From the NCBI RefSeq assembly GCF_003001675.1, contig NZ_PVYW01000002.1, forward strand, positions 124,001 to 188,000: DNA of 64,000 nt, written 5' to 3'. Shown piece after piece: positions 34,202 to 43,320 of the stretch. Under the pieces are notes generated by a model, which saw nothing but the letters and a program-made list of their open reading frames with translations, had not been told where the DNA came from and ran no database searches. The translations under genes were made by a program, and so were the position numbers. The stretch is from Cohnella sp. SGD-V74. Lineage in GTDB: Bacteria > Bacillota > Bacilli > Paenibacillales > Paenibacillaceae. Each line of letters opens with the position of its first letter. The stretch's first letter is position 1.

Positions 34202-34355
34202 CGCTGATGTGCGGCTTGACAGCGCTTGCGGCGCGTTCACTTCCACTTTATCAGCAATAGTCGGAAGAGGGAATGCTTTTTTATCGGGTCGGGACATGCA
34301 AAATGTTCGGGTCGAATTCGGGTACGGTTCAGATTCAGATCCGGCTACGCGCCCT

Positions 34356-35246
34356 TTACCACCGTTCCGTCATGACGATCGGCTCGATCTTGCCGTCTCC
34401 GACCTGCATGCGGTCGATGCACAGCATCCGGTTGCCCGGTTCGGGATCGCCGATAAGTCTGCGATGGTACACGATCAGCCATTCGTCGGTGTCCGGCAAG
34501 TGCAAGTAGCCGTGATGCCCCGGCCCCTCCGCGAGCGGCTCCTGCCGCTCCAGAATCGTTCCCTGGTTCGGAAACGGGCCGAGCGGGTTGTCGCTCACCC
34601 CGTAAGCGACCCGGTACGTGCCGTTCGTCCAGTCTCCCAGCGACCACATCAAATAGTAGAGACCGTCTTTCTTCAGCATGCAAGGGCCTTCCACGTAGCC
34701 TTCCGGCGTGATCGGCAAGATCGTCTCGCCGCTCTCCAGCGGTACGAACCCGGTCATGTCGTCGTTCATCTTGGCCACGTTGCAGTGTCTCCAGCCGCCG
34801 TAATACAAATAGATCGTTCCGTCGTCGTCCTTGAACAAGTGCGCGTCGATCGGCTGGGCATGATGGATGAACTTGTCCACGAGAGGCCGGCCCAGGTATC
34901 CCCGGTACGGGCCTTCCGGCCGATCCGCGACCGCGATCTCCAATCCGCCGATTTCGTCGTTCGATTGGATGTCGTTGGAGGCGAAGACCAGATAGTATTT
35001 TCCGTTGTGCTCAATATGCGTGGGAGCCCATACCGCTCTCCAGATCCACGGAAAGTCGGCCATCTCGATAATGCCCTCGTGCTTCTCCCAGTGGATCAGA
35101 TCCTCGGAGCTGAACGCGTCCAGATTCATCTGCTTCGTGTACTCGGTGATCGACCGGGTGACGTAGATCCAATACTTGCCCTCGTAGGTTCTCGCTTCGG
35201 GATCCGCGTACCAGCCCGGCACAATCGGGTTCGTAATGCCTCTCAT
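34356..35246 (-). CDS. GH43-family glycosidase (beta-xylosidase/arabinofuranosidase type)
   Basis: 296 residues forming a single five-bladed propeller, without signal peptide, so intracellular. The three catalytic acids fit GH43: Asp in GWYADPEARTYEGKYW (base), Asp in QPIDAHLF (pKa modulator) and Glu in YVEGPCMLKK (acid). GH43 enzymes remove xylose or arabinose from xylo- and arabino-oligosaccharides. ATG 35246 is chosen for GAGGAGAGG upstream and because it begins at the MRGITNPIVPG start usual for the family; the longer frame adds 46 unconserved residues. It stands between the GH51/GH2 operon and the YesMN pair, which it may precede on one transcript. Confidence 0.88.
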   Translation of the reverse strand: MRGITNPIVPGWYADPEARTYEGKYWIYVTRSITEYTKQMNLDAFSSEDLIHWEKHEGIIEMADFPWIWRAVWAPTHIEHNGKYYLVFASNDIQSNDEIGGLEIAVADRPEGPYRGYLGRPLVDKFIHHAQPIDAHLFKDDDGTIYLYYGGWRHCNVAKMNDDMTGFVPLESGETILPITPEGYVEGPCMLKKDGLYYLMWSLGDWTNGTYRVAYGVSDNPLGPFPNQGTILERQEPLAEGPGHHGYLHLPDTDEWLIVYHRRLIGDPEPGNRMLCIDRMQVGDGKIEPIVMTERW

Positions 35247-35873
35247 CTCTGTCCTCTCCTCGCAAGCCGCTTCCGGCATTCCTTGTATACTGGCAAACTC
35301 CTTTACACGCCCTAGTATACTCCCGCGGGATCGGAAGCGGCAACGGGATTTCAGGCGATCGGAGGAGGACTCTACCGACTGCATCGCGCCGCGCTCCCGC
35401 CTGCTTCCTCCTCTCTCTATCCGACTGACCAGATATGCCCAACCCTGCGAACAACTATCTCCTGCTTGCCTCTATCTCTTTCTCCCCCCTGAGTCATCTG
35501 CAGATGCCATACGCTCCGTTTCTCCCCTGGCTGCTTGCCTCTTATTGCAAACATAAAGGTATCCATCGAAGTATTTCTCAATATTACCGTGAACCGCCAA
35601 TCTCTCCTCGCTCTCTCCAGCCTCCCTATCTGCCATTCACTCAGGTAAGCCAAATTTGAGATACAAAGGCGTTCCTATTCCCAGTCCTGTCGGGACTATT
35701 TATTCGCCGCTCGTTCGTTCGCCGCGCAGTTTTATTTGTACCAAGTGAGGAGAAATGCGATATTGCTTGATCAAGACGCGGAACGTGTACGAATGCGCTC
35801 AAGACGATCATCCTTATCCGAGTGAACAACGGCTTCTTTTCTGCCCAGCCCTGTGCTTTACCTATGTGCCAGC
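35247..35873. other. 627-bp intergenic region, pyrimidine-rich on the plus strand, no gene recognised
   Basis: A pyrimidine-rich plus-strand stretch (35390-35650) contains TGCTTGCCTCT twice, 69 bases apart (near 35463 and 35532), which may be a decayed repeat. Two GTATAC boxes 30 bases apart lie upstream of GH43 (near 35285 and 35316). A small hairpin AGTCC-TGTC-GGGACT sits near 35688. An open frame of 78 codons (35417-35653, minus) shows no family resemblance and no good ribosome binding site. Confidence 0.4.
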
Positions 35874-37634
35874 TCAGCCCAAATTGATGTCCCTGATTTT
35901 CTCGAGCGGAATCTTCGGCTTGCGGTCTTCCGTCAGAAGACCGTTGATTTCCTGCTGGACGTCGGTGAGCTGCGTGTAGCAGTAGCCGCAGATGTACTCC
36001 ATGCTCTTGATCGCCTGCGTCAACCCTTCGAACCGCTTCAGGAACTCTTCGTCCGAAGCCACCTGGCGGCCGTAGCCCCATCCCTTGTCGGATTGGTAGG
36101 CGATCCCGCCGAATTCGGTAATCATGATCGGTTGTCCGCGGTATTCGTAGCCTTCGGCGAACGCGAATTTCCATTGATTGCATCCGGCCTCGTTGCTGAC
36201 GATCGCTTCTTTGCTTCTGTACTGGCGCTCGAAGCCTTCGCCGGTTTCGACGTAGTTGTGCAAGGTTACGATGTCCGACACGGTATGCTCCCAGCCGTCG
36301 TTCGCGATGACCGGACGGTACGGGTCAATCGATTTGGTCAGATGGTAGATGCCTTCGGTAAACTTTTGCTGCCGCTTGTCTCGCAGGATGTTGGGGACGC
36401 CCCACGATTCGTTGAACGGCACCCATGTGACGATGCTGGGATGGTTGTACTGCTGCTGGACGATCTCGATCCATTCCTTCGAGAACGCCTCAATCGCCCG
36501 GTCGCGGAACTCGAACGTCGCCGCCATTTCGGACCAGACCAGCAGCCCTTTCACGTCGCACCAATACAGGAAACGGGCGTCTTCGATTTTCATATGCTTG
36601 CGTACCCCGTTGTAGCCCATCTTCAGCATCAGGTCGATGTCCTCGATCAACGCTTCTTCGCCCGGAGGGGTCAAGTGGCTGTCCGTCCAGTACCCTTGAT
36701 CCAAAATCAGCCTTTGATAGATCGGAACATTGTTCAGCAGCACCTGGCCCTTCTCGATCGACACCTTCCTCATGCCGAAATAAGAGAATACCCGGTCTAC
36801 GACCCGATCATCGGCATACAGGACGAACTCCACGTCATACAAGTTCGGATGATGCGGCGACCAGAGGCATTTCTTCCATGGTCCGTTCGCCTCGTGCGTC
36901 AAGTCGACTTCGACCGTGAAGGAGGAGCGGTCCGCCTCCGCACTCACCCGCTTTACCGGCTTTCCTTTTAGCGTCACGATCGTCTCCAGCCTCAAGTCCC
37001 CGCCCGCTTCCGCTCCGCACAACTCGTAGTCGAACCGAATCGTATTGCAATCGACATCCGGCGTCATTTTGACGGAATCCAGTCGCCGCTTGCCGACGTA
37101 TTCGAGCCATACCGTCTGCCAGATCCCCGTCGTCTGCACATAGAAGCATTCGAAATTGTCCGGGAGCCAGCGCTGCTTGCCGCGCGGCTGGGTGCAGCTG
37201 TCGCCGTCCTCCGCCTTCACCGTGATCCGGTTGTCCGCCCCGAACGTCACATAAGGAGTAATGTCGAAGGAGAACGCAGCATAGCCGCCCTGATGCGAGC
37301 CCGCCATCGCGCCGTTCACCCATACTTTGGCGACATAATCGACGGCCTGAAAATGCAAAATCACCCTCTGCCCAGCCGCGTCTTGCGGGATATGCACCGT
37401 TCTGTCGTACCAGACCCGGGGATGGAACTCTTCCAATCCGATCCCGCTCGCCTTCGTTTCATAGGAGTAGGGAACGTTGATCGTATGCGTGCCTTCGAAC
37501 TTCTCCGGCCACCGCTCCGCCTCTCCGGCGTCGCGATCATCGAAGCGGAAGCTCCATTCCCCGTTCAAATTGAGCCAATTGTCCCGCACGAATTGAGGTC
37601 TGGGATAATCTTTGATGTAGGCTTTCGTTGTCAT
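35874..37634 (-). CDS. Glycoside hydrolase family 2 enzyme
   Basis: 586 residues with the GH2 plan: jelly-roll sugar-binding domain (about 1-170; VWYDRTVHIP, FQAVDYVAKVWVNG, GYAAFSFDIT), Ig-like domain (about 175-275) and a TIM barrel. The acid/base Glu is in VPFNESWG and the nucleophile Glu in IMITEFGG. No signal peptide. The family includes beta-galactosidases, beta-glucuronidases and arabinosidases; the specificity here is open, but the linkage to GH51 and GH43 points to side-chain sugars of arabinoxylan or related polymers. Its ATG overlaps the GH51 stop (ATGA), so the two are translationally coupled; GGGAGGCAGGGC precedes the start. Confidence 0.9.
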   Translation of the reverse strand: MTTKAYIKDYPRPQFVRDNWLNLNGEWSFRFDDRDAGEAERWPEKFEGTHTINVPYSYETKASGIGLEEFHPRVWYDRTVHIPQDAAGQRVILHFQAVDYVAKVWVNGAMAGSHQGGYAAFSFDITPYVTFGADNRITVKAEDGDSCTQPRGKQRWLPDNFECFYVQTTGIWQTVWLEYVGKRRLDSVKMTPDVDCNTIRFDYELCGAEAGGDLRLETIVTLKGKPVKRVSAEADRSSFTVEVDLTHEANGPWKKCLWSPHHPNLYDVEFVLYADDRVVDRVFSYFGMRKVSIEKGQVLLNNVPIYQRLILDQGYWTDSHLTPPGEEALIEDIDLMLKMGYNGVRKHMKIEDARFLYWCDVKGLLVWSEMAATFEFRDRAIEAFSKEWIEIVQQQYNHPSIVTWVPFNESWGVPNILRDKRQQKFTEGIYHLTKSIDPYRPVIANDGWEHTVSDIVTLHNYVETGEGFERQYRSKEAIVSNEAGCNQWKFAFAEGYEYRGQPIMITEFGGIAYQSDKGWGYGRQVASDEEFLKRFEGLTQAIKSMEYICGYCYTQLTDVQQEINGLLTEDRKPKIPLEKIRDINLG

Positions 37635-39658
37635 GCCCTGCCTCCCGCCGCTCCCCGAACTTCCAGCGCATAGATCGAAAACGGACGCAGCACGCAGCCT
37701 TCGCGCCAAGCCTCCGCCGGAACTGCGCGCGTCTTGCAGACGATTCGTTCCGGTGCGAAGACCGAATTGATCTCTTCGAAGGAATCTCCCGTAATCTCAT
37801 AGAGAACCGCGTCCCCGGAAATCTCGAAATCCCGCAGGTTCAGCTCGACCCTCGTCTCCTCAAGGCCGCGGTTTACGATAAACACGGTAACGGCGTTCCC
37901 CTCGTCGTTCACGCAGGCTGCGACGTCCAGATCCGGCAGCCCTTCGAGCGCAAACGGCGCCGGCTTCTGCGAACGAACCGCGAAGGTGCCGCAGACGGTA
38001 TCGACCGGAAGCATCCGCCGGACGTTCCGGCCCGCGTACAGCTTCAGCACCTCATAGGTTGGCGTTCCGAATACGGTGAGCGGATGTCCGCTCCAGCCCG
38101 GCAGCTTGCCCCGGTATTGGTCGGCGTAATAATCGCCCACGCGGATGCAGCCTCCGAGCCAGCCGTTCACCAGGTCGGAGAAGCTGCCGATCTCAACCAT
38201 GCCGCTGCCGCGAAGCATCTCGTTCAGGTTCGCGGCGTTGGCGACCGCGGCTCCGAGCGTATGCTCGTCCGGCAGCCCTTTGCGGATCGTGTTCGGATAG
38301 TACATCGTATTATACTCGGTGATCGCCAGCTTCACATGGCTTGTCTTCGCGTCCCTGCGAATGTTCTCCGTTGTCCGTCGGATGTCTTCCCGCGTCCACT
38401 CCGAGTACGCCGCCATCGCCTTATAGCGCTCCTCCGCCGGAGTGTCCCGGTCCATGCCGAACCGTCCGAGGCCATGATACAGGTGCAGAGTCAAATACTC
38501 GAAATGCTCGCCCGCGATGTCAAGCACCGCCTTGTTCCATTCCTGATCGTAATGGCCGCAGGCCAGCAGGACGATCGACGGATCGGCCGCTTTCATTGCC
38601 CGCGCGAAGCTTGCGCAGCGTTCCGCAAACTGCTCCGCGGTGCACGCTCCGACCTGCCACTGGCCCCATACTTCGTTGCCGATCTCCCAATACCGGACAT
38701 TGTACGGTTCGGGATGGCCGTTCGCCGCCCGCCGCGCCCCCATCGGCGTATCGGCGCTTCCGTTGCAATATTCGATCCATGACGCGGCTTCTTCCGGCGT
38801 GCCGGAGCCGTCGTTCACGCTGATGAGCGGCTCTACCCCCAGCTCCCGGCAGAAGGCGATGAACTCGTCCGTGCCGAAATACTTGCTCGTCCAGCCGCCC
38901 CAGGCTTCGTTGTACATGACCGGCCGTTCGAGAACGGGGCCGACGCCGTGCTCCCAATGGTACGCGCTGATATAATTGCCGGAGATTCTCATCATGCCGG
39001 CGTTCAGAGGGCGCGTCATCTCGATCACTTCGCGCTTCACGAAGCCGGCGCTGTCCGCGGGCAGCAGCGAGACGTGATCGAGCCAGAGCATGCCGGTGGA
39101 CACATGATCGCGCCAGCGCGGGAGATCGGCCGGAACATATACCCGGATCTCGGCTTCGGCGCAAGCGCGGGAGACGGAAAGCACCGCCTCGTATTGCCGC
39201 CAGTTGTGGCTCGTCAGCTCGATGCGCGTTCTGCCGAGCAGTTCCCCCGTGCGACGGTCTGCCGCTTCGACGTACAGGAATTTAAGCTCGACAGAGGCCC
39301 GTGCGACCAGCTTGACCGTATAATCGATCGGCCCCTTCAAGGCCGCGTTCTGAGTAATGCCGGCATAGGCCTCGTCATCGCTCATGATCCGAATGCGCTG
39401 GGTGCGGCCGGAATGCCTTGGGGCCGGCGCTTCAAGCGCGTACTGCGTATTTCTCCCGTTCGTATAGGGCTTCCAGCTTCCCGAAATCTCGATTCTCATC
39501 TCCGATTCGCTTTCGAAATCCATATCCTTCAGCGGGAAAGCGAGCATCGCTTCCATATGGTCCCGGATATCCTCGACGAAATGCCCGAACAGATAGGGGT
39601 TGACCGTATGCTCGCTCGGGCGGCTGCAATCGACGGTAATGGTTGCGTTCGTAGTCAT
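37631..39658 (-). CDS. GH51-type alpha-L-arabinofuranosidase
   Basis: 675 residues. N-terminal VNPYLFGHFVEDI and a carbohydrate-binding-like beta domain (to about 210), then a TIM barrel with acid/base Glu in YWEIGNEVWGQW and nucleophile Glu in LAITEYNTMYY, and a C-terminal beta-sandwich. Members release arabinofuranose from arabinan, arabinoxylan or oligosaccharides; without a signal peptide this one acts on imported sugars. It follows the LplC-type permease gene by 44 bases, placing it in the transporter operon, and overlaps the GH2 gene by four bases. It is longer than the usual ~500 residues because of the inserted N-terminal beta domain. Confidence 0.88.
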   Translation of the reverse strand: MTTNATITVDCSRPSEHTVNPYLFGHFVEDIRDHMEAMLAFPLKDMDFESESEMRIEISGSWKPYTNGRNTQYALEAPAPRHSGRTQRIRIMSDDEAYAGITQNAALKGPIDYTVKLVARASVELKFLYVEAADRRTGELLGRTRIELTSHNWRQYEAVLSVSRACAEAEIRVYVPADLPRWRDHVSTGMLWLDHVSLLPADSAGFVKREVIEMTRPLNAGMMRISGNYISAYHWEHGVGPVLERPVMYNEAWGGWTSKYFGTDEFIAFCRELGVEPLISVNDGSGTPEEAASWIEYCNGSADTPMGARRAANGHPEPYNVRYWEIGNEVWGQWQVGACTAEQFAERCASFARAMKAADPSIVLLACGHYDQEWNKAVLDIAGEHFEYLTLHLYHGLGRFGMDRDTPAEERYKAMAAYSEWTREDIRRTTENIRRDAKTSHVKLAITEYNTMYYPNTIRKGLPDEHTLGAAVANAANLNEMLRGSGMVEIGSFSDLVNGWLGGCIRVGDYYADQYRGKLPGWSGHPLTVFGTPTYEVLKLYAGRNVRRMLPVDTVCGTFAVRSQKPAPFALEGLPDLDVAACVNDEGNAVTVFIVNRGLEETRVELNLRDFEISGDAVLYEITGDSFEEINSVFAPERIVCKTRAVPAEAWREGCVLRPFSIYALEVRGAAGGRA

Positions 39659-39702
39659 TTTAAGCCTCCAAATCGATATCGATCGTACAATGTCCGGACT
39701 TA

Positions 39703-40596
39703 TTATCCTTTAATCGAGCCGATCATGACTCCTTTGACGAAATGCCGCTGAACGAAAGGATACATGACCAATACAGGCAGGCTGGACACGATGATCACGG
39801 CGTATTTGATGCTCTCGGCGAGCAGGATTTTATCCTCCAGGCCGATGCCGCTGTCCGCCACGTCCGATTGACTGATCAGCAAAATATCCCTCAGCACGAG
39901 TTGGAGCGGATACAGCGCCTCGTTGCGGATGTAGATCAGCGCTCCGAAGAAGGCGTTCCAGTGGCCAACCGCGTAGAACAGCACCATGACCGCCAGGATG
40001 GGTTTGGACAGCGGCAAAATAATGTTCACCAGCAGCCTCCAGTTCGTGCAGCCGTCCATATGGGCGGCCTCCTGCAGCTCCCAGGGAATGCTGGATTGAA
40101 AATACGTCCTCATTACGATGAGATTATAGGTCGCAATCGCTCCCGGAACGATCAGCGCCCACATCGTGTCGACCATGCCCAGACTTTTGACCAGCATATA
40201 GGTCGGAATCAGCCCGCCGCTGAAAAACATCGTGAGCGTGATGACCAGCATCAATGGGCCTCTGCCGGGAAGATCGGGCCGGGACAGCGGGTAAGCCGCC
40301 AAAATCGTCATGATCAGGTTGATCAGCGTACCGACCGTCGTGTAGAAAATGGTGTTGCGGTAACCGATCCAGATTTTATCGTTCTGCATGATGTTCGCGT
40401 AAGCTTCGACGGTAAATCCCTTTGGCAGCAGCCATACTTCTCCGCCCAGCACCTTCGTCGGATCGCTGAGAGAGGCGCTTACGATAAAGATCAGCGGATA
40501 CAGCACAATGACGATGATTAACGCGGCGATCGCGTACAAGACCGCGTCGAATACTTTGTCTTCCGACGAACGGCTCAGGGTCGCTTGCTTGGCCAT
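39703..40596 (-). CDS. Sugar ABC transporter permease, LplC/YtcP type
   Basis: 297 residues with six predicted spans; EAA loop LQEAAHMDGCTNWRLLVNI; ends in GVMIGSIKG, the usual end of LplC/YtcP-like permeases. AAAGGAGGAG precedes ATG 40596. Works with the LplB-type permease (16 bases upstream) and the YtcQ-like binding protein. The shared ATPase is not in the window. Confidence 0.92.
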   Translation of the reverse strand: MAKQATLSRSSEDKVFDAVLYAIAALIIVIVLYPLIFIVSASLSDPTKVLGGEVWLLPKGFTVEAYANIMQNDKIWIGYRNTIFYTTVGTLINLIMTILAAYPLSRPDLPGRGPLMLVITLTMFFSGGLIPTYMLVKSLGMVDTMWALIVPGAIATYNLIVMRTYFQSSIPWELQEAAHMDGCTNWRLLVNIILPLSKPILAVMVLFYAVGHWNAFFGALIYIRNEALYPLQLVLRDILLISQSDVADSGIGLEDKILLAESIKYAVIIVSSLPVLVMYPFVQRHFVKGVMIGSIKG

Positions 40597-40612
40597 AGCG
40601 GCATCTCCTCCT

Positions 40613-41575
40613 TTACCATAAGCTCGTCTCCGACGTTTTGCGCGCAAACCGATTCACCAGCAGCAGCAGCGTCAAATTGATGAGCGAATTGAACAAGCCG
40701 ATCGCGGACGTGTAGCTGTATTCGCCCTTCAAAATGCCCGTGGTATACACAAACGTCGAGATGACGTCGCTGGACTCCAGATTCAGGTTGTTCTGCATGA
40801 GCAGTATTTTCTCGAACCCGATGTTCATGAAATGGCCGACGTCCAGAATCAGCAAAATGACAATGACGGGAACGATGCCCGGCAGGGAGACGTGCCAGAT
40901 GCGCCTCAGCCGCGAGGCCCCGTCCATTTTCGCCGCCTCGTACAGATCCGGGTTGACCCCGCTCAGCGCGGCAATGTAGATGATCGATTGCCATCCCATG
41001 CTCTGCCAGATGTTCGAGCCGATATAGATCGATTTGAACCAGCCCGCCGACTCCATGAAGCGGACCGGAGAGCCTCCGAACGCCTCGATCAGTTTATTGA
41101 CCGGGCCGGTCGAAGGAGAGAGAAACACCGTCAAAATCCCGACGATAACGACCACCGAAATGAAGTGAGGCACGTACGTAATGTTTTGCAGCCATTTGCT
41201 GAACGTTTTGCCGCGGATTTCCGTGACGATAAGCGCCAGGAAGATCGGAATCGGAAAGGCGATCAGCAGGGAGAAAAGATTGATCGTCAGCGTGTTCCAC
41301 AGCAGCCTTCCGAAATAATAGGAGTCGAAAAACCGTTGGAAATGATCGAATCCGATCCAAGGGCTGCCCAGAATGCCTTTGCCGGGATTGAAGTTTTTGA
41401 ATGCGATCTGCAGCCCGTACAGAGGACCGTAATGAAAGATCAAATACCAGGCCATCGGCAACAACAGCATGAGGTACAGGTCGTACCGCTTGGCCATCTG
41501 TCTAAGCAGGCGGCCGCCTCGTCCGCTCGGGCGCCGAAGCGGCGCAACCGCAGCGTCGACTTGCGCGCTCTCCAT
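40613..41575 (-). CDS. Sugar ABC transporter permease, LplB type
   Basis: 320 residues, six predicted spans; EAA loop YEAAKMDGASRLRRIWHVSL. The N-terminal tail (~25 residues, Arg-rich) is cytoplasmic. The frame is open 38 codons further upstream, overlapping the binding-protein gene, but the ATG at 41575 has AAGGAG about ten bases before it and starts a family-like N-terminus. Forms the channel of the importer with the following gene product. Confidence 0.9.
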   Translation of the reverse strand: MESAQVDAAVAPLRRPSGRGGRLLRQMAKRYDLYLMLLLPMAWYLIFHYGPLYGLQIAFKNFNPGKGILGSPWIGFDHFQRFFDSYYFGRLLWNTLTINLFSLLIAFPIPIFLALIVTEIRGKTFSKWLQNITYVPHFISVVVIVGILTVFLSPSTGPVNKLIEAFGGSPVRFMESAGWFKSIYIGSNIWQSMGWQSIIYIAALSGVNPDLYEAAKMDGASRLRRIWHVSLPGIVPVIVILLILDVGHFMNIGFEKILLMQNNLNLESSDVISTFVYTTGILKGEYSYTSAIGLFNSLINLTLLLLVNRFARKTSETSLW

Positions 41576-41598
41576 GAAAATCTGCTCCTTATCCAAGC

Positions 41599-43182
41599 TT
41601 AGGACTTCGTCTTGTCGTACGCCTCCTGGTAAATCCGCTGCAATTCCTCGATTCCCATCTTGTTCAGGGTGCTGCGGAATTCGTCCCATTTATCGAAGCT
41701 GAGCGCTCCGGCAATGAACTTGGTGCTCTGCTCCTCGTAATACTTGTCGATGTCGTTGCGCAGTATGTTGACGCGCTGCGCGGTCTCCTCGTCGAACATC
41801 GGCGCCCCGTATTTCACCTTCGGCATGTACGGATCGAGCTGCTTCTGCGCTTCCTGCACTTGCGGCGGATTAATGTACGAGGCAACCCGATCGCTGATGA
41901 TGTGAGGCGCTCCGCCGCCCGCATAAGGCGTAATTTTCGGCTGGTTTTCCGCCTTGGCGTACTCTTCCGTATAGTAAGGAATTCCGTCCTTCAGCACGTA
42001 ATGCTCGCCTTCCCTGCCGAATCTCAGCAGCGTGGAGCCTTCGTCGCTGTAGAAATAATCGATCCAGCGCATCGTCGCTTCCGGATGCTTGTTGACGTCG
42101 GTGATCGCGAAGGCTCCGAAATCCCGTGCGATCGGCGCCGTCTGGGCTTGCAAGCGGTCGCCATGGGGGCCGGCCGGCGGGGCGATCCCTTCGTACTGAT
42201 CTTGAATCGGCAGGAAGTTGTTGTTCGTCTGATCGAAGAAAAATCCGGCCTTCCCCGAACCTTGCTTGGCCAGGAAATCCGCCTCTTTGTGCGAGAACAG
42301 CTCGGGATCGAGCAGCTTCTCCTTGTACAGCCTGTTCAGGTACATCAGCATTTCCTTGTTCCGCTCGTCGCCCATCCAGATTTGCACCTGGTCGTTGTCG
42401 ATATTGATGTTATAGCCGAGCTGCTGATCCAGGCCGAACGAGCCGCTCATCATGTTGACCACGACCAGGCCCGCCCGGGCGGTCATCGGTATTTCGTCCT
42501 TCAGCCCGTTGCCGTTCGGATCCTGGTCGCGGAAGGCGATCAGCGCCTCGTACAGCTCCTCCGTCGTCTCCGGCGTTGTCAGGCCGAGCTTCTCCAGCCA
42601 GGCTTTGTTGATCCACTTCTTGTCCGTGCGCGCGGCTGCCAGCGTTACAATGCCGGGAATAGCGTAGATGTGGCCTTCCGGCGTCGTAATGCCCGCCCGA
42701 ATCTCCGGATATTGCTCCATTAACGTCTTCAGATTGGGAGCGTATTGGTCGATCAAATCCTCGAGCGGAATGAGCTGGCCCGCGGCGCCGTACCGGATCG
42801 CTTCAAGCGGCGACAAGCCGGAGCGGTAGATGGCGTCGGGAAGCTCGTTGGAAGCGAACAGCAGGTTTTTCTTCTCCGCGAAGCCGTCCGTCGGCGCTTC
42901 GATGAATTCCACTTGAATGTTGCTCAGCTTCTCGTAGTCCTGGAAGACGGGCATGTCCTTGAACGGTCCGTTAACGGGGGCGATGCGGGTGAACATCTTG
43001 AGCTTGATCGTCTCCGGGACGATCGGAAATCCGCTGGCGCTGACGCCCGATGGCGAAGCCGAAGGGGGGCTGGAGGCATCGTTTCCTTTGTTCTTCGAAT
43101 CGGAGCCGGAACTGCATCCGGCCATAACCAGACTCGTCGCGATCGCGATGCTGACCGCGGAGCTCTTCCAATGTTTGCGCAT
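41599..43182 (-). CDS. Extracellular oligosaccharide-binding lipoprotein (YtcQ-like)
   Basis: 527 residues. Signal peptide with lipobox LVMAGC (Cys 23), Ser/Gly linker, then a large binding protein of the kind that goes with LplB/LplC permeases. It has an EF-hand-like calcium loop, DQDPNGNGLKDE, common in these proteins, and conserved WIDYFYSDEG and FGREGEHYVLKDG segments near residues 375-410. ATG 43182 with GGAGG ten bases upstream is preferred over the in-frame start 11 codons before. The gene follows a cre-like site and TATAAT box, and lies behind the YesMN genes. It captures sugars outside the membrane. Confidence 0.92.
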   Translation of the reverse strand: MRKHWKSSAVSIAIATSLVMAGCSSGSDSKNKGNDASSPPSASPSGVSASGFPIVPETIKLKMFTRIAPVNGPFKDMPVFQDYEKLSNIQVEFIEAPTDGFAEKKNLLFASNELPDAIYRSGLSPLEAIRYGAAGQLIPLEDLIDQYAPNLKTLMEQYPEIRAGITTPEGHIYAIPGIVTLAAARTDKKWINKAWLEKLGLTTPETTEELYEALIAFRDQDPNGNGLKDEIPMTARAGLVVVNMMSGSFGLDQQLGYNINIDNDQVQIWMGDERNKEMLMYLNRLYKEKLLDPELFSHKEADFLAKQGSGKAGFFFDQTNNNFLPIQDQYEGIAPPAGPHGDRLQAQTAPIARDFGAFAITDVNKHPEATMRWIDYFYSDEGSTLLRFGREGEHYVLKDGIPYYTEEYAKAENQPKITPYAGGGAPHIISDRVASYINPPQVQEAQKQLDPYMPKVKYGAPMFDEETAQRVNILRNDIDKYYEEQSTKFIAGALSFDKWDEFRSTLNKMGIEELQRIYQEAYDKTKS

Positions 43183-43224
43183 AAAGCAGTGACCTCCACT
43201 TATCGTAGGTTTCACCGACGGTTC

Positions 43225-43240
43225 GTGTAAGCGTTTCCGT
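43225..43240 (-). promoter_or_regulatory. cre-like site upstream of the YtcQ-like gene
   Basis: Minus strand ACGGAAACGCTTACAC keeps the GGAAACGCTTACA core of CcpA sites (three mismatches to the 16-base consensus). It lies about 15 bases after a TATAAT -10 candidate (minus strand, near 43255), a position for blocking elongation. Confidence 0.5.
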
Positions 43241-43320
43241 CAATGTGCGTTCATTATAAGTCACCGGAGACAGAGCAAAATTATAATAATATGACTATTT
43301 ACTCCACATATTTTACGGTT

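Noticed and set aside
35417..35653. 78-codon minus-strand frame in the 627-bp gap
   Set aside because: No ribosome binding site, no known family, and the composition follows a purine-rich repeat-like stretch.
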